Below are positions 20,974-33,183 of a stretch of DNA of 64,000 nt, one piece after another. The stretch is from Vibrio taketomensis. GTDB taxonomy: Bacteria > Pseudomonadota > Gammaproteobacteria > Enterobacterales > Vibrionaceae. The stretch spans positions 992,001-1,056,000 of the forward strand of contig NZ_AP019649.1 of the NCBI RefSeq assembly GCF_009938165.1. The letters are read 5' to 3'. The translations under genes and the position numbers were made by a program. Position 1 is the stretch's first letter. Each line of letters begins with the position of its first letter. The notes beneath the pieces are model-generated. The model was given only the letters and a program-made list of their open reading frames with translations. It made no database searches and was not told the origin of the DNA.

Positions 20974-23072
20974 GGTTGGCTCGCTCGTTTAATCGCATCG
21001 ATAACTTGTGTGTCAGATAGAATCACTGGTAGAGCAATCCCTTGAGGCGCAGATGGGCCATAGATAATATTAAACGGCACGCCGTAGCGTCCATGGCTTT
21101 GTAGATACTGCGTAACGTTCTCGTTTGGCGTCGTCCAATCACCGAGCATCAATACCATATTCGGCTTCTGCAATGCACTATAGACAGGGTCTTGCAGTAC
21201 GACACCAATCTTGTTGGCTTTACACGTAATACACCAATCTGCGGTGACTTCGACAAATACGGTTTTGCCTTGCTTAGTTAATGCGCTGATTTTATCTGCT
21301 TGCAGTTTTTGCCACGGAAGATCATCGACGATTGGCGTCGCCCAGTTATCAGCAGTAAGGCTACCAATGACTAAGCTACTCCCGCCAAGTAGTGTCATAA
21401 CGGCAATAAGCGGAACCAAAAGTTTGCGCCCATGAACACGGCCTAGCCATATTAGGCTTATGACCATAATAATGGTTGATAGAACTAGCACGACAAATTT
21501 ACCGAGAAATGGCGTCAGTAAGTTGGTGAGCCAAAGGGTTGTCGCCAGCATCATAAAGCCAAACAGCAACTTAATACGGTCCATCCATAAGCCCGGTTTT
21601 GGCATAAATGCGATTAAACGAGGCGCAATAGCAAACAGTAACCAAGGAAAGCTCATACCGATGCCAAGGGCGATAAATATGATCCACAGTTCAAGGTAGC
21701 TTGCACCCAGCGCATAAGCGACCGCAGTGCCTAAAAATGGTGCACTACAAGGCGTGGCGAGTAGGGTGGCAAACATACCCTGAACAAAATGACCAAGATG
21801 GCTACTGTCACCTTGAGTGGCGGCCCAAGTGTTGAGGCGACTTGGCAGCTTGAATTCAAATAATCCCAGCAGGTTTAATGCAAATAGCAGCGTTACAATC
21901 AGCATCAATAGTAGAAACTCAACGCTTTGGAATTGAATGCCCCAACCAATACTTTCTCCGCCGATTTTTAGCAGAGTTAATGCACCTGCGATCAACGCAA
22001 ATGAGCTGATGATCCCCAGTGCTGAAGCGATAAAAGAGGTGCGAATATGACGCACAGACGCTTGTTGTTGCAGCGCAATACTATTGAGTTTCAAACCTAG
22101 TACAGGTAATACGCACGGCATAATGTTGAGCAGTAATCCACCCAACAGCGCAAAACCCAACATGGTCATCAAGTTAGTTTGGCTATATTCAATCGGCGTT
22201 GTGCCCACATCGGCGCTCAGTTCTGTAGCAAAGGTTTGATCTGATATGGTTATTGTGACTGCTTTGCCTGTTAGATCGGCATGACCTTTCCAGTTACTGA
22301 CATCGAAGACTGCGGTCAGTTGGTATTGATTCGCTCCAACGTTGTTGTTGATGGTTAGAGATGGCGGCGCAAAAAACTCTTTTTCCACTTGTTTGCCATC
22401 GACCAATACTTGCGGCGATTGCCACGCGTGTTGGTTAGTCAGTTGCACCACAAACTGTTGTTGCTCTGCATTCCAGTAGGTGCCAGCGAGGTTAACCTTT
22501 GGATTAACTTTGGGACTTAGGCTCATTCCCTGATTGAAAAGAAACATGGCATCAGGATCGAGTGTCAGGTTTTTAGGATCAATCTTTAGATCGATTGGAT
22601 AATCGGTGATCACACAGATATCGGTGCAGGACGGTAAGCGTAGGTTGCCTTCAAGTCTTGCCGCTTGATTGGCATTTTCGAGCGTCAGAGTGAGTGGAAA
22701 GCTCACTTGATGCTTGTAGCCTAACGTCATGATTCCAAGTTGCTCAAAATAATGAGGTATTGGCCAATGCCATTGGACGGATTCAATGTTAGTGGATTCG
22801 GACCAGTGTAGTTCAGGGGCAATGCCGGCTTCACCTGGGCTTCGCCAGTAGGTTTTCCACTCTCCGTCAAGCCGCACATCAAGTACTGCTTGCACTTGTT
22901 TTAATTGTGGTTGCTGCTCACCTGTTAATAGCAGACGTAGTTTAACTGGAGGATGCTTGGCATCGGTTATCCAATCAGTGCTTTGCGCAAAGCTAACATA
23001 GGAAAATAAAGTGCTAATTAGCAGAATGAAAACAACAACAAACTGTTTGATGTAGCGAATGTTTGGCGACAC
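20970..23072 (-). CDS. scsB: ScsB/DsbD-family thiol:disulfide interchange transmembrane protein
   Basis: Moves electrons from cytoplasmic thioredoxin to periplasmic partners. An N-terminal signal and large periplasmic domain (with CTDICVITDY) precede about eight membrane helices holding the redox cysteines in NIMPCVLPVLGLK and TPCSAPFLG. The C-terminal thioredoxin-like domain carries DWCITCKANK. At 700 aa it is larger than classical DsbD, as ScsB is. Start is a GTG. Its operon partner is the ScsD-like gene. Confidence 0.86.
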   Translation of the reverse strand: MSPNIRYIKQFVVVFILLISTLFSYVSFAQSTDWITDAKHPPVKLRLLLTGEQQPQLKQVQAVLDVRLDGEWKTYWRSPGEAGIAPELHWSESTNIESVQWHWPIPHYFEQLGIMTLGYKHQVSFPLTLTLENANQAARLEGNLRLPSCTDICVITDYPIDLKIDPKNLTLDPDAMFLFNQGMSLSPKVNPKVNLAGTYWNAEQQQFVVQLTNQHAWQSPQVLVDGKQVEKEFFAPPSLTINNNVGANQYQLTAVFDVSNWKGHADLTGKAVTITISDQTFATELSADVGTTPIEYSQTNLMTMLGFALLGGLLLNIMPCVLPVLGLKLNSIALQQQASVRHIRTSFIASALGIISSFALIAGALTLLKIGGESIGWGIQFQSVEFLLLMLIVTLLFALNLLGLFEFKLPSRLNTWAATQGDSSHLGHFVQGMFATLLATPCSAPFLGTAVAYALGASYLELWIIFIALGIGMSFPWLLFAIAPRLIAFMPKPGLWMDRIKLLFGFMMLATTLWLTNLLTPFLGKFVVLVLSTIIMVISLIWLGRVHGRKLLVPLIAVMTLLGGSSLVIGSLTADNWATPIVDDLPWQKLQADKISALTKQGKTVFVEVTADWCITCKANKIGVVLQDPVYSALQKPNMVLMLGDWTTPNENVTQYLQSHGRYGVPFNIIYGPSAPQGIALPVILSDTQVIDAIKRASQP

Positions 23073-23284
23073 GAGCGATCCGTTTTGGAAATGAATTTAG
23101 GATGAAGATAAGACCGCTTTCAAGTAATTATTCTTTCGAGAAAGTTCTTCGATAGAGTCTTTTGAGCAAGTCTTTCAAGCAAGCGTAATAATGAGTGAGT
23201 AGCGATTCAAGTGTTGATTTGTAACATCTGTTTGTAAAGCAAGGATAGAGGAGTTTCCGCTATCCTTTTAAAAGCTTGATTTAC

Positions 23285-23975
23285 TCAGAGCGTAATTTCT
23301 TTCCATTCACCAGGTTGTAGATCGCCAAGTACAATATCACCCATTGAATAGCGAATTAAGCGCAGCGTCGGGAAACCGATGTTGGCGGTCATGCGACGTA
23401 CTTGACGATTGCGTCCCTCAATAATAGTGATGGCCAGCCAAGTAGTTGGAATACTGGCGCGAAAACGCACGGGTGGATTACGCTCCCATACTTGTGGCTC
23501 AGGCATGATTTCGACTTTTGCAGGGAGTGTCATTCCATCCTTAAGCTCAACCCCTTTGCGCAGTTTATCCAAGTCGACTTGCGTTGGCGCACCTTCTACT
23601 TGTACCCAATAGGTTTTCGGAGATTTTGAGTTTGGTTGAGTCAGTTTTGCCTGCAAAATCCCATCATTAGTGAGTACGAGTAAGCCTTCACTATCGCGAT
23701 CAAGGCGTCCTGCAGCATACACGTCTTTTACCGGAATAAAATCCGCCAATGTTTTACGCCCTTCACCGTCAGTAAATTGCGTTAGGGTGTCGAAAGGCTT
23801 GTTGAATACCAGTACTTTTCGTTCTTGAGGTGAAATTCTTGGCTTGTTTGACGGCGTTTTTACGTTTAGAAGAAGAGTGTCGAGTAGCCGTACCGAGCTT
23901 ATCAGTCTGTTTGAAACGCTTTGTCGTTCGTTGCGTTGAATTTTTTGGTGACGGACGACGAGAACCGTTTTGCAT
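23285..23975 (-). pseudogene. rluE: RluE, 23S rRNA pseudouridine synthase, frameshifted near the N-terminus
   Basis: The catalytic part reads [14 protein letters not shown], then [15 protein letters not shown] (catalytic Asp in GRLDRD) and [12 protein letters not shown], the RsuA/RluE family pattern. RluE makes pseudouridine 2457 in E. coli 23S rRNA. The ATG at 23975 opens a basic N-terminal tail of the same protein in another frame, which stops after 68 residues. Removing one base from the five-T run at 23857-23861 joins the two frames ([18 protein letters not shown]). The whole gene would then be about 229 aa. Either a real +1 frameshift or a consensus error; translation from an internal start would lack the KPF loop. 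Confidence 0.82.
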
Positions 23976-26491
<2,516 letters not shown>

Positions 26492-26554
26492 CTAAATCGT
26501 TTGGCTTAAGTGAAAGCTTAAGCCAACGAGCCTCTTTGATAAATGTGTGCATAA

Positions 26555-26590
26555 ATAAACAAAAACCCGCTATGTGCGGGTTTTTGTTTA
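26555..26590. terminator. Bidirectional terminator between icd and cspD
   Basis: Symmetric hairpin: ATAAACAAAAACCCGC pairs with GCGGGTTTTTGTTTAT around loop TATGT. A-tract and T-tract on the two sides allow termination in both directions for the convergent genes. Confidence 0.92.
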
Positions 26591-26615
26591 TCTTTCTTGT
26601 CTATATCGGCAGCGA

Positions 26616-26837
26616 TTATTTGGCTGGCTGTGCTTCCAGCGGTGTGACCACACTAGCATGATATCCTTTAGGACCTTCTTCTACTTCAAAGTTGACTTGT
26701 TGGCCTGCTTTCAGAGTACGATAACCGTCCATTTGAATAGTTGAGTAGTGTGCGAACACGTCACTATCTTCTCCTTCTGGACAAATAAAACCAAATCCCT
26801 TGGCATTGTTAAACCATTTTACTGTACCTGTAGCCAT
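26616..26837 (-). CDS. cspD: CspD, cold-shock-domain protein
   Basis: 73-residue cold-shock-fold protein; E. coli CspD is a stationary-phase inhibitor of replication that binds single-stranded DNA/RNA. RNP1 is KGFGFI and RNP2 is DVFAHYS, following the typical GTVKWFNNA start. The ATG at 26837 is nine bases after GAGGG, whereas the ATG at 26846 directly abuts that ribosome site and is less likely. Divergent from clpS-clpA, the usual order in gammaproteobacteria. Confidence 0.93.
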   Translation of the reverse strand: MATGTVKWFNNAKGFGFICPEGEDSDVFAHYSTIQMDGYRTLKAGQQVNFEVEEGPKGYHASVVTPLEAQPAK

Positions 26838-27294
26838 GCTATACATCCCTCATGCATATCGTTATCATTTATGATTGGCTTCACTCCTGTCAGCCAATTT
26901 CGAAATAGTGAATATTCATTCAGCCGCTGCCGAATTTTCAACCACTTACCCTCCAGAGTAGTCAATGAGAGACGACAGTCAATAGTAAAACGTATTACTT
27001 GATAAATATTTAAAAACATTTTTGTGCTGTAGATTACAATACGATAACTTTTTTTACGCGCAAGACATGAAAACTCCAGTTTTATTAGTGCTTTTTGTTG
27101 TTTTTTTAGTCATTATCAAGATATTGGCGCTAAGAAGGCTAGGTTTTATTTGCAGCGATACAATTGCTGCATTAGTCTCTAAGTATGGGCTTTTTTAACT
27201 GCTTGTGCTTTTTGCTCTTACAAGAAAATCTACCCTTATTTTCGGCACGGCGAAGTGTTAAAATTAGATCGAAACTACCTACATCATACGTATT
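26838..27294. promoter_or_regulatory. Divergent region between cspD and clpS
   Basis: 457 AT-rich bases with the promoters of cspD and clpSA. The open frames on either strand have no family resemblance and no ribosome site. No terminator or clear operator was recognised. Confidence 0.45.
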
Positions 27295-27615
27295 ATGAGC
27301 AAGCATTTTGAATGGGTAACTCCAGACTCAGATCTACTGGAGTTAGAAAAAACAAAAGTAAGTCCACCATCAATGTACCACGTTGTGTTAAACAACGATG
27401 ATTACACACCAATGGACTTTGTGATTGAAATTCTTGAGCGTTTCTTTTCAATGGATTTAGACAAAGCGACTCAAGTTATGCTCAAAGTGCATTACGAAGG
27501 TAAAGCAGTTTGCGGCACCTTTACTGCAGAAGTAGCAGAAACGAAAGTGGCGCAAGTCACCATGTATTCTAGAGAAAATGAACATCCACTGCTTTGCACT
27601 ATGGAACAAGCGTAA
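27295..27615 (+). CDS. clpS: ClpS, adaptor for ClpAP and N-end-rule substrates
   Basis: Small cytoplasmic adaptor (106 aa) that delivers proteins with N-degrons to ClpA and blocks other substrates. The conserved core is [20 protein letters not shown], containing the N-end-binding Asn-Asp-Asp, followed by [15 protein letters not shown] with the substrate-binding His. clpA follows after 45 bases. Confidence 0.97.
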   Translation: MSKHFEWVTPDSDLLELEKTKVSPPSMYHVVLNNDDYTPMDFVIEILERFFSMDLDKATQVMLKVHYEGKAVCGTFTAEVAETKVAQVTMYSRENEHPLLCTMEQA

Positions 27616-27660
27616 GCTTGTGCGAACAATAAACGGAAGTTGTTCTTTTAGGAGGTCCTT

Positions 27661-29928
27661 ATGCTGAATAAAGAGTTAGAGTCGAGTCTCAACGGCGCTT
27701 TCGCCCGTGCAAGAGACAAAAGACATGAGTTCATGACTGTCGAGCACCTCCTGCTGGCGTTATTGGAGAATGATGCAGCGCGTGACGCATTAGCAGCATG
27801 CCAAGCTGACATCGACACCTTACGCAACGAGTTGGACGTTTTTATTGACCAAACGACGCCACTGATTCCTGAAAATGATGAAACGCGAGAAACTCAGCCT
27901 ACGCTCAGCTTTCAACGTGTGCTGCAACGTGCTGTTTTCCACGTGCAATCATCCGGTCGTAGCGAAGTAACTGGCGCAAACGTGCTAGTAGCCATTTTCA
28001 GTGAACAAGAGTCTCATGCTGCTTACCTATTAAAGAAAAACGACGTAAGCCGTCTAGACATTGTTAACTTTATTTCCCACGGTATTACGAAAGCGTCAGG
28101 CTCAAATGATGAGTCATCGTCTGATTCGTTTAGCAGTGACACTCCAACTGAGGAAGTTAACGGTGAAGAGCGTTTAGAGAGCTTTGCCACCAACCTCAAC
28201 CAAGTGGCAAAAAAAGGTCAAATCGATCCGCTTATTGGTCGCGATAAAGAGTTAGAACGCACTATCCAAGTGTTGTGTCGTCGTCGCAAAAATAACCCAC
28301 TACTTGTCGGTGAAGCCGGGGTTGGTAAAACAGCCATCGCTGAAGGTTTGGCATGGCGCATCGTGGAAGGCCAAGTACCAGAAATCATCAAAGACAGCGT
28401 TATCTACTCGCTGGATATCGGTTCGTTGTTAGCCGGTACAAAATACCGTGGTGATTTCGAGAAGCGTTTTAAAACGATTCTCAAGCAGTTAGAAAAAGAA
28501 GAGGACGCTATTCTGTTCATCGATGAGATCCATACCATCATCGGTGCGGGCGCAGCGTCTGGTGGTCAAGTGGATGCGGCGAACCTAATCAAACCGCTGT
28601 TAAGTAGCGGCAAGTTACGCTGTATCGGTTCGACTACCTACCAAGAATACAGCAACATCTTTGAGAAAGAGCGAGCACTATCACGCCGCTTCCAAAAAAT
28701 TGATGTGGTTGAACCATCGATTGATGACACCACTAAGATCCTCATGGGTCTAAAACCAAAATACGAAGCACACCACGAAGTGCGTTATACCAACAAAGCG
28801 CTGCGTGCAGCAGTTGAGTTGTCAGCGAAATACATCAATGAACGTCATTTGCCAGACAAAGCGATTGACGTGATCGATGAAGCGGGTGCACGCAGTCGCC
28901 TTGCGCCAGCGAGTCGTCGTAAGAAGACAGTTGGCGTAGCGGACATCGAGGCGATGGTAGCTAAGATGGCGCGTATTCCTGAGAAATCAGTTTCTTCTTC
29001 AGACAAAGAAACCCTACAAACTCTTGATCAGAAAATGAAGATGTTGGTGTTTGGTCAAGATGGTGCGATTGATGTTCTAACTGAAGCGATCAAACTGACG
29101 CGCGCAGGTCTAGGCGCAGATAATAAACCAGTGGGTTCATTCTTATTTGCTGGCCCTACAGGTGTGGGTAAAACAGAAGTGACTGTGCAGCTTTCTAAAC
29201 TGCTAGGTATTGAACTTTTGCGTTTTGATATGTCGGAATACGGTGAACGTCACTCGGTGAGCCGTTTGATTGGTGCTCCTCCAGGCTATGTCGGTTACGA
29301 CCAAGGTGGCTTGCTGACGGACGCGGTGATAAAACACCCTCACTCAGTGGTGCTACTGGATGAAATAGAGAAAGCGCACCCAGATATCTTTAACTTGTTA
29401 CTGCAAGTAATGGATAACGGTACGCTTACAGACAACAACGGCCGTAAAGCGGACTTCCGCAACGTGATTTTGGTTCTGACTACCAACGCAGGTGTGCAAG
29501 AAACGGAAAAACGCTCGATTGGTTTGGTGCAACAAGACCATAGTCCAGATGCGATGGCGGAAATTAAGAAGGTGTTTACACCGGAGTTCCGTAACCGTCT
29601 CGATAACATCATGTGGTTTAACAGCCTCGATGAGCAAGTTATCGCTCAGGTGGTGGATAAGTTTATTGTTGAGCTTCAAGCACAATTGGATGCTCGCGGC
29701 GTATCGATGGAAGTATCGGACGAAGCGCGTAAATGGTTGGCAGTGAGAGGCTATGATAAAGCGATGGGTGCGCGTCCGATGGGCCGCGTGATTCAAGAGC
29801 AGCTTAAGAAACCATTGGCGAACGAGTTGCTATTTGGCTCATTAGTTGATGGCGGTACGGTGAAAGTGACACTCAAGGGTGATGAACTTAAATTCCAATT
29901 CGATACGGAAGCTGAACCAGTACATTGA
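27661..29928 (+). CDS. clpA: ClpA, AAA+ unfoldase of the ClpAP protease
   Basis: Hexameric unfoldase feeding ClpP. The N-terminal Clp_N repeats (about 1-145) bind ClpS. Module D1 has Walker [14 protein letters not shown] and Walker [10 protein letters not shown]; module D2 has [13 protein letters not shown] and [13 protein letters not shown]. The ClpP-contacting loop is visible as RSIGL. 755 aa matches the family. A textbook ribosome site (TAGGAGGT) stands before the ATG. Confidence 0.98.
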   Translation: MLNKELESSLNGAFARARDKRHEFMTVEHLLLALLENDAARDALAACQADIDTLRNELDVFIDQTTPLIPENDETRETQPTLSFQRVLQRAVFHVQSSGRSEVTGANVLVAIFSEQESHAAYLLKKNDVSRLDIVNFISHGITKASGSNDESSSDSFSSDTPTEEVNGEERLESFATNLNQVAKKGQIDPLIGRDKELERTIQVLCRRRKNNPLLVGEAGVGKTAIAEGLAWRIVEGQVPEIIKDSVIYSLDIGSLLAGTKYRGDFEKRFKTILKQLEKEEDAILFIDEIHTIIGAGAASGGQVDAANLIKPLLSSGKLRCIGSTTYQEYSNIFEKERALSRRFQKIDVVEPSIDDTTKILMGLKPKYEAHHEVRYTNKALRAAVELSAKYINERHLPDKAIDVIDEAGARSRLAPASRRKKTVGVADIEAMVAKMARIPEKSVSSSDKETLQTLDQKMKMLVFGQDGAIDVLTEAIKLTRAGLGADNKPVGSFLFAGPTGVGKTEVTVQLSKLLGIELLRFDMSEYGERHSVSRLIGAPPGYVGYDQGGLLTDAVIKHPHSVVLLDEIEKAHPDIFNLLLQVMDNGTLTDNNGRKADFRNVILVLTTNAGVQETEKRSIGLVQQDHSPDAMAEIKKVFTPEFRNRLDNIMWFNSLDEQVIAQVVDKFIVELQAQLDARGVSMEVSDEARKWLAVRGYDKAMGARPMGRVIQEQLKKPLANELLFGSLVDGGTVKVTLKGDELKFQFDTEAEPVH

Positions 29929-29948
29929 TAACATCCGAAATTAACATC

Positions 29949-29979
29949 AAAAAGCCAGAGCATAGACTCTGGCTTTTTA
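29949..29979 (+). terminator. Terminator after clpA
   Basis: Stem AGCCAGAG / CTCTGGCT with six-base loop, A-tract before and T-tract after; between convergent clpA and the DUF218 gene. Confidence 0.9.
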
Positions 29980-30010
29980 CTCCGGTGTTTTTCCGCTGGG
30001 AAGGTGAACG

Positions 30011-30634
30011 TCAAATCCGCGCTTTGATCGCTTGATACGCTTGCTCTACTTGATCTGGAATCGGTTGCTCGATTTGAAATCCTTTAGCAGGGTAGTCTTT
30101 AATACGTTCAAAATCCCCAATCATGGCTTCGAGTACGGCAAAGAGATCAACTTCTTCACTGAAGTAATCACTGAATGACTGTTTGGTGGAACTAACAGCC
30201 ACATAATCAATGGGATTAGGCCACTGTTTGACAAAGGTGGCGTAGGCACGTCTTTCCATATATGGCTTTTGTACTAATATAAAGCGTCGAAAATCTAAGT
30301 TTTGCTGTTGGCAAAGCGCGAAGCTGAACTTGACGTTTTCCCCGCTATTTGAAGATTGATTTTCGATAATGATTGCGTCACTTGGTACGCCTAAATCAAG
30401 CGCGATGCGGGCGAACAACTCTGCTTCGCTTTGCTCAAATACGCCTTCTGTCAGACGACCAAAACCGCCTGAGAATAGAATCTTATTTGCTAAGCCTTGG
30501 TTGTAGAGTGATACCGCATGTTCAGCAACGCGGACATCATTGCTGCCCATCACGAAAATACAATCTGCCGGTTGCAACTTATGGTCGAGTTGCATGTATT
30601 GCCATAATACGTCGATATGTTGATAGAGTTTCAC
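30011..30634 (-). CDS. DUF218/YdcF-family protein
   Basis: Soluble DUF218 protein of about 207 aa similar to YdcF, which binds S-adenosylmethionine in E. coli; no reaction is established. Motifs: ADCIFVMGSNDVRVAEHA, KILFSGGFGR and ENQSSNSGENVKFS, the usual acidic/polar DUF218 pattern. The GTG at 30634 was chosen: AGAGAGG lies just before it, and it clears the upstream gene by ten bases, whereas the longer frame overlaps that gene by about 210 bases. Third gene of a LysR-SDR-DUF218 set. Confidence 0.78.
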   Translation of the reverse strand: MKLYQHIDVLWQYMQLDHKLQPADCIFVMGSNDVRVAEHAVSLYNQGLANKILFSGGFGRLTEGVFEQSEAELFARIALDLGVPSDAIIIENQSSNSGENVKFSFALCQQQNLDFRRFILVQKPYMERRAYATFVKQWPNPIDYVAVSSTKQSFSDYFSEEVDLFAVLEAMIGDFERIKDYPAKGFQIEQPIPDQVEQAYQAIKARI

Positions 30635-30644
30635 GGATTCCTCT

Positions 30645-31466
30645 CTAGACGATTTCAAGCGTGTGTTGAAAGTGAAATTTGTAGCCAAGGTCAACAAGTT
30701 TGTCTGCGCGGATGTGTTTATCGGCATGGTTGACAATAGGCGGAAGTTCGAGCGGTTCGCCACTGGCATCAATCGCAGCTTGGTAGAATTCAGCTTTACT
30801 GGTGGTGTTTGGCGTGGTGGCATTGACGACTTGGTTATCAATATGAAACAGAGCATAGCTTACAGCGCCAATGGCATCTGTGAGATGCAGCATGTTGGCA
30901 GGCGCTTGATCACTGACTTGCTTTAAATGAGAGACAAAACGAGCAGGGTGACGATTGGGCCCAACCAAACCGCTACAACGCACAATGGTGTAGCGAATGC
31001 CACAATCGATTAAACTTTGCTCTGCTTGCAGCATTACTCGAGCATTATCTGAAAACTCAGCATTGCCAAAGGCTAACTCTAAGCTGGCTTGATCTTCACT
31101 CATACTCTCCGCACGATTTGGGTAAACCGTGGTTGAGCTTACCATGACGATTTTATCTACAGGCAGCAGCATGGCTGCGTCAATCAAGTGTTGCCAATAA
31201 AGTGCATACTCTTCGCCGTTGCCTCGGCGAAATCCGGGAGGAAAACAACCGATGATCAGTTGAGGTTGAAAAGCGGAGAGGGCGTCAATGGTCGATTGCT
31301 TATCATTGGCTAAATTCACTACTGCAGAGTGTAACCCTTGTGCTTGTAATTCAGCCGCTCCTTCGCTGGTGGTTTTTGTCACCAATACATCGTGACCAAG
31401 GCTAGTAAATAGTTTTGCCAGTGGTGTACCTAACCAGCCTCCACCGACGATCGCAATTTTCTTCAT
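30645..31466 (-). CDS. NAD(P)-binding SDR/epimerase-like protein (YeeZ-related)
   Basis: Extended-SDR Rossmann protein of about 273 aa. The nucleotide-binding loop is IAIVGGGWLGTPLA at the N-terminus. SSTTVYPNRAESMSED holds the region equivalent to the catalytic Ser-Tyr of epimerases, although the YxxxK motif is not obvious. RYTIVRCSGLVGPNRHP is typical of YeeZ-type proteins. Start ATG at 31466 has AAGGAAG upstream. It follows the LysR gene by 20 bases and precedes the DUF218 gene by 10, so the three are probably one operon. Confidence 0.78.
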   Translation of the reverse strand: MKKIAIVGGGWLGTPLAKLFTSLGHDVLVTKTTSEGAAELQAQGLHSAVVNLANDKQSTIDALSAFQPQLIIGCFPPGFRRGNGEEYALYWQHLIDAAMLLPVDKIVMVSSTTVYPNRAESMSEDQASLELAFGNAEFSDNARVMLQAEQSLIDCGIRYTIVRCSGLVGPNRHPARFVSHLKQVSDQAPANMLHLTDAIGAVSYALFHIDNQVVNATTPNTTSKAEFYQAAIDASGEPLELPPIVNHADKHIRADKLVDLGYKFHFQHTLEIV

Positions 31467-31486
31467 AATTGACTTCCTTAATCGTA

Positions 31487-32374
31487 CTAACAACGCTGAT
31501 TGCGAAGCTCTCTTAATCTTTGTCTTAAGTACTTATGCGCAGGGCAAGCGAGTACGCTTTGATGTTGAATTACGTCAATATTGGCTTGCCATGACAAATT
31601 TTCAAATTGAGAGCGTAGTCGAATCACTTTATTGCCAGCCAGCTCACTTTCGGCAAGATGTTTGGGTAACATTCCCCAACCGAAGCCGCTACTGACGAGC
31701 TCTGTCAAAATATAGTAGTTGTCTGCAAACCAAACATCTGGGCTATAAGCTTGTTGAAAGCTGCTCATTTCATTGGTTTTAGAACGAATCAAAACCTGAC
31801 GATGTAAGCGTAACATATCCAAATGAATCACGGTTTGTTTAGCTAAAGGATGGTCTTTTGCTACATAAACATCAAATTCAATGCCGCCCAGCCCTTCGAA
31901 ATCGACGTTGTCACTTACAGATGATTCACTAAACATAATTCCCATCGTTGCTCGCTGTTCTCGAACCAGTTGACGAATATCGATACTCGAGGCAGCCAAG
32001 CACTCAAACCTAATCTCGGGAAAGCGTTCAGACACATCTTTTAATGCTTGAGAGAGTTGGGTTAGTGGAATGCCTTCATCAATTGCAAGTGTGATATCAC
32101 AATAGTTGTCCTGGCTTAACTGGTTAGCGCAATTGACCAATCGCTGATGTTGAATCAGTGACGCTTTGGCGAACGGCAGGAGTTTTTGGCCGTGCTCAGT
32201 GAGTTGAGGATAGCGCCCCGAGCGGTCGAATAAATCTGCGCCGCAGTCGATTTCCATATTCATGACGTGTTGGCTTATCGCCGACTGCACTTTACCAAGA
32301 CGACGCGCTGCGGCAGAAAATGAGCCTTGCTCTACGGTTGTAACGAAGGCTTCTAGTTGTTCGATGCTAAACAT
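31487..32374 (-). CDS. LysR-family transcriptional regulator
   Basis: 295-residue LysR regulator: N-terminal HTH (SFSAAARRLGKVQSAISQHVMNME) and a C-terminal effector-binding domain. It is divergent from the PACE-family efflux gene across 87 bases, the arrangement in which a LysR protein normally controls its neighbour. It is also first in a minus-strand operon with an SDR and a DUF218 protein. The inducer is unknown. Confidence 0.88.
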   Translation of the reverse strand: MFSIEQLEAFVTTVEQGSFSAAARRLGKVQSAISQHVMNMEIDCGADLFDRSGRYPQLTEHGQKLLPFAKASLIQHQRLVNCANQLSQDNYCDITLAIDEGIPLTQLSQALKDVSERFPEIRFECLAASSIDIRQLVREQRATMGIMFSESSVSDNVDFEGLGGIEFDVYVAKDHPLAKQTVIHLDMLRLHRQVLIRSKTNEMSSFQQAYSPDVWFADNYYILTELVSSGFGWGMLPKHLAESELAGNKVIRLRSQFENLSWQANIDVIQHQSVLACPAHKYLRQRLRELRNQRC

Positions 32375-32461
32375 ATCAGTTTAAGTGATGGTATCTAACT
32401 TTATTCCATCATATTAAATGATGAAAATAACTGCAAATCGAAACACATTGAGAGAAACACC

Positions 32462-32899
32462 ATGCAAACTAAAGAACGTATTTTCCATGCCATTACGTTT
32501 GAAGCGGTCGCTCTTGCGATCATTATTCCAACCACAGCCCTAATCACGGGTAAAGCGACGGGCGATCTGGCGATTGTAGGTATTGGGTTAAGCCTGTTTA
32601 CCGTGGTGTGGAACTATATCTATAACATTATATTTGATCGTTGGTTTGGCAGTGATCGTAGTCATCGCTCATTAAAGATGCGTATTGGTCATACTTTCGG
32701 TTTTGAAGGTGGGTTGATCTTTTTGAGCGTGCCGACGATTGCTTGGTTTTTGCAGATCAGCATTTGGGGAGCATTGCTGCTTGAGGCTGGGTTTCTGGTG
32801 TTCTTTTTCTTCTATGCCACGGGATTTAACATGGCTTACGACAAATTGCAGCCATACAAATGGTTGTTCTCATCCAAAACAACCAGTTCGGCACTTTAA
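32462..32899 (+). CDS. PACE-family efflux transporter
   Basis: 145-residue inner-membrane protein with four helices arranged as two bacterial-transmembrane-pair repeats, the PACE (AceI-like) architecture exporting biocides such as chlorhexidine or short-chain diamines. The first repeat begins RIFHAITFEAVAL and contains the conserved Glu in helix 1; the second begins MRIGHTFGFEGGL with a matching Glu. WNYIYNIIFDRWF is characteristic. Substrate not determined. Divergent LysR regulator next to it, and a terminator directly follows. Confidence 0.87.
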   Translation: MQTKERIFHAITFEAVALAIIIPTTALITGKATGDLAIVGIGLSLFTVVWNYIYNIIFDRWFGSDRSHRSLKMRIGHTFGFEGGLIFLSVPTIAWFLQISIWGALLLEAGFLVFFFFYATGFNMAYDKLQPYKWLFSSKTTSSAL

Positions 32900-32918
32900 A
32901 AGCAAGACATTGGAAAGT

Positions 32919-32946
32919 AAAAGAGCACCGTTCGGTGCTCTTTTTA
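32919..32946. terminator. Terminator between the PACE gene and the TIGR02647 gene
   Basis: Stem GAGCACC / GGTGCTC with loop GTTC, A-tract before and five Ts after; located between convergent genes. Confidence 0.9.
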
Positions 32947-32952
32947 AATCCG

Positions 32953-33183
32953 TTATTTTAGTACGCGTAGAATCTTGTCTGCGTGCTCGGCAACTTCAAT
33001 GCCTTCGTCAGTGAGATAACCACCATCAGGGAGTGTACATAGCCCTTTATCAAATAGGCGTTTTACCGCTTGTTGCATTTCTTCAGATGCATCGCTATGA
33101 ACTTTAATGCCAGTAGCTGAGCTACTAAGATCGAATTGAAGTAGCAGATTTAATTCAGAAAGATGTTCTGGCAAGTATTTCAT
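32953..33183 (-). CDS. TIGR02647-family small protein
   Basis: 76-residue protein resembling the TIGR02647 family of small gammaproteobacterial proteins. Visible pattern: LxELNLLLQFDLSSSATGIKVH, RLFDKGLCTLPDGGYLTDEG, and a C-terminal helix AEHADKILRVL. The middle looks like a small winged-helix fold, but no function is known. Ribosome site AAAAGGAA stands before the ATG at 33183. Confidence 0.75.
   Translation of the reverse strand: MKYLPEHLSELNLLLQFDLSSSATGIKVHSDASEEMQQAVKRLFDKGLCTLPDGGYLTDEGIEVAEHADKILRVLK

Noticed and set aside
26819-27019. 66-codon minus-strand frame between cspD and clpS
   Set aside because: Overlaps cspD's start region, no ribosome site, no homologous pattern.
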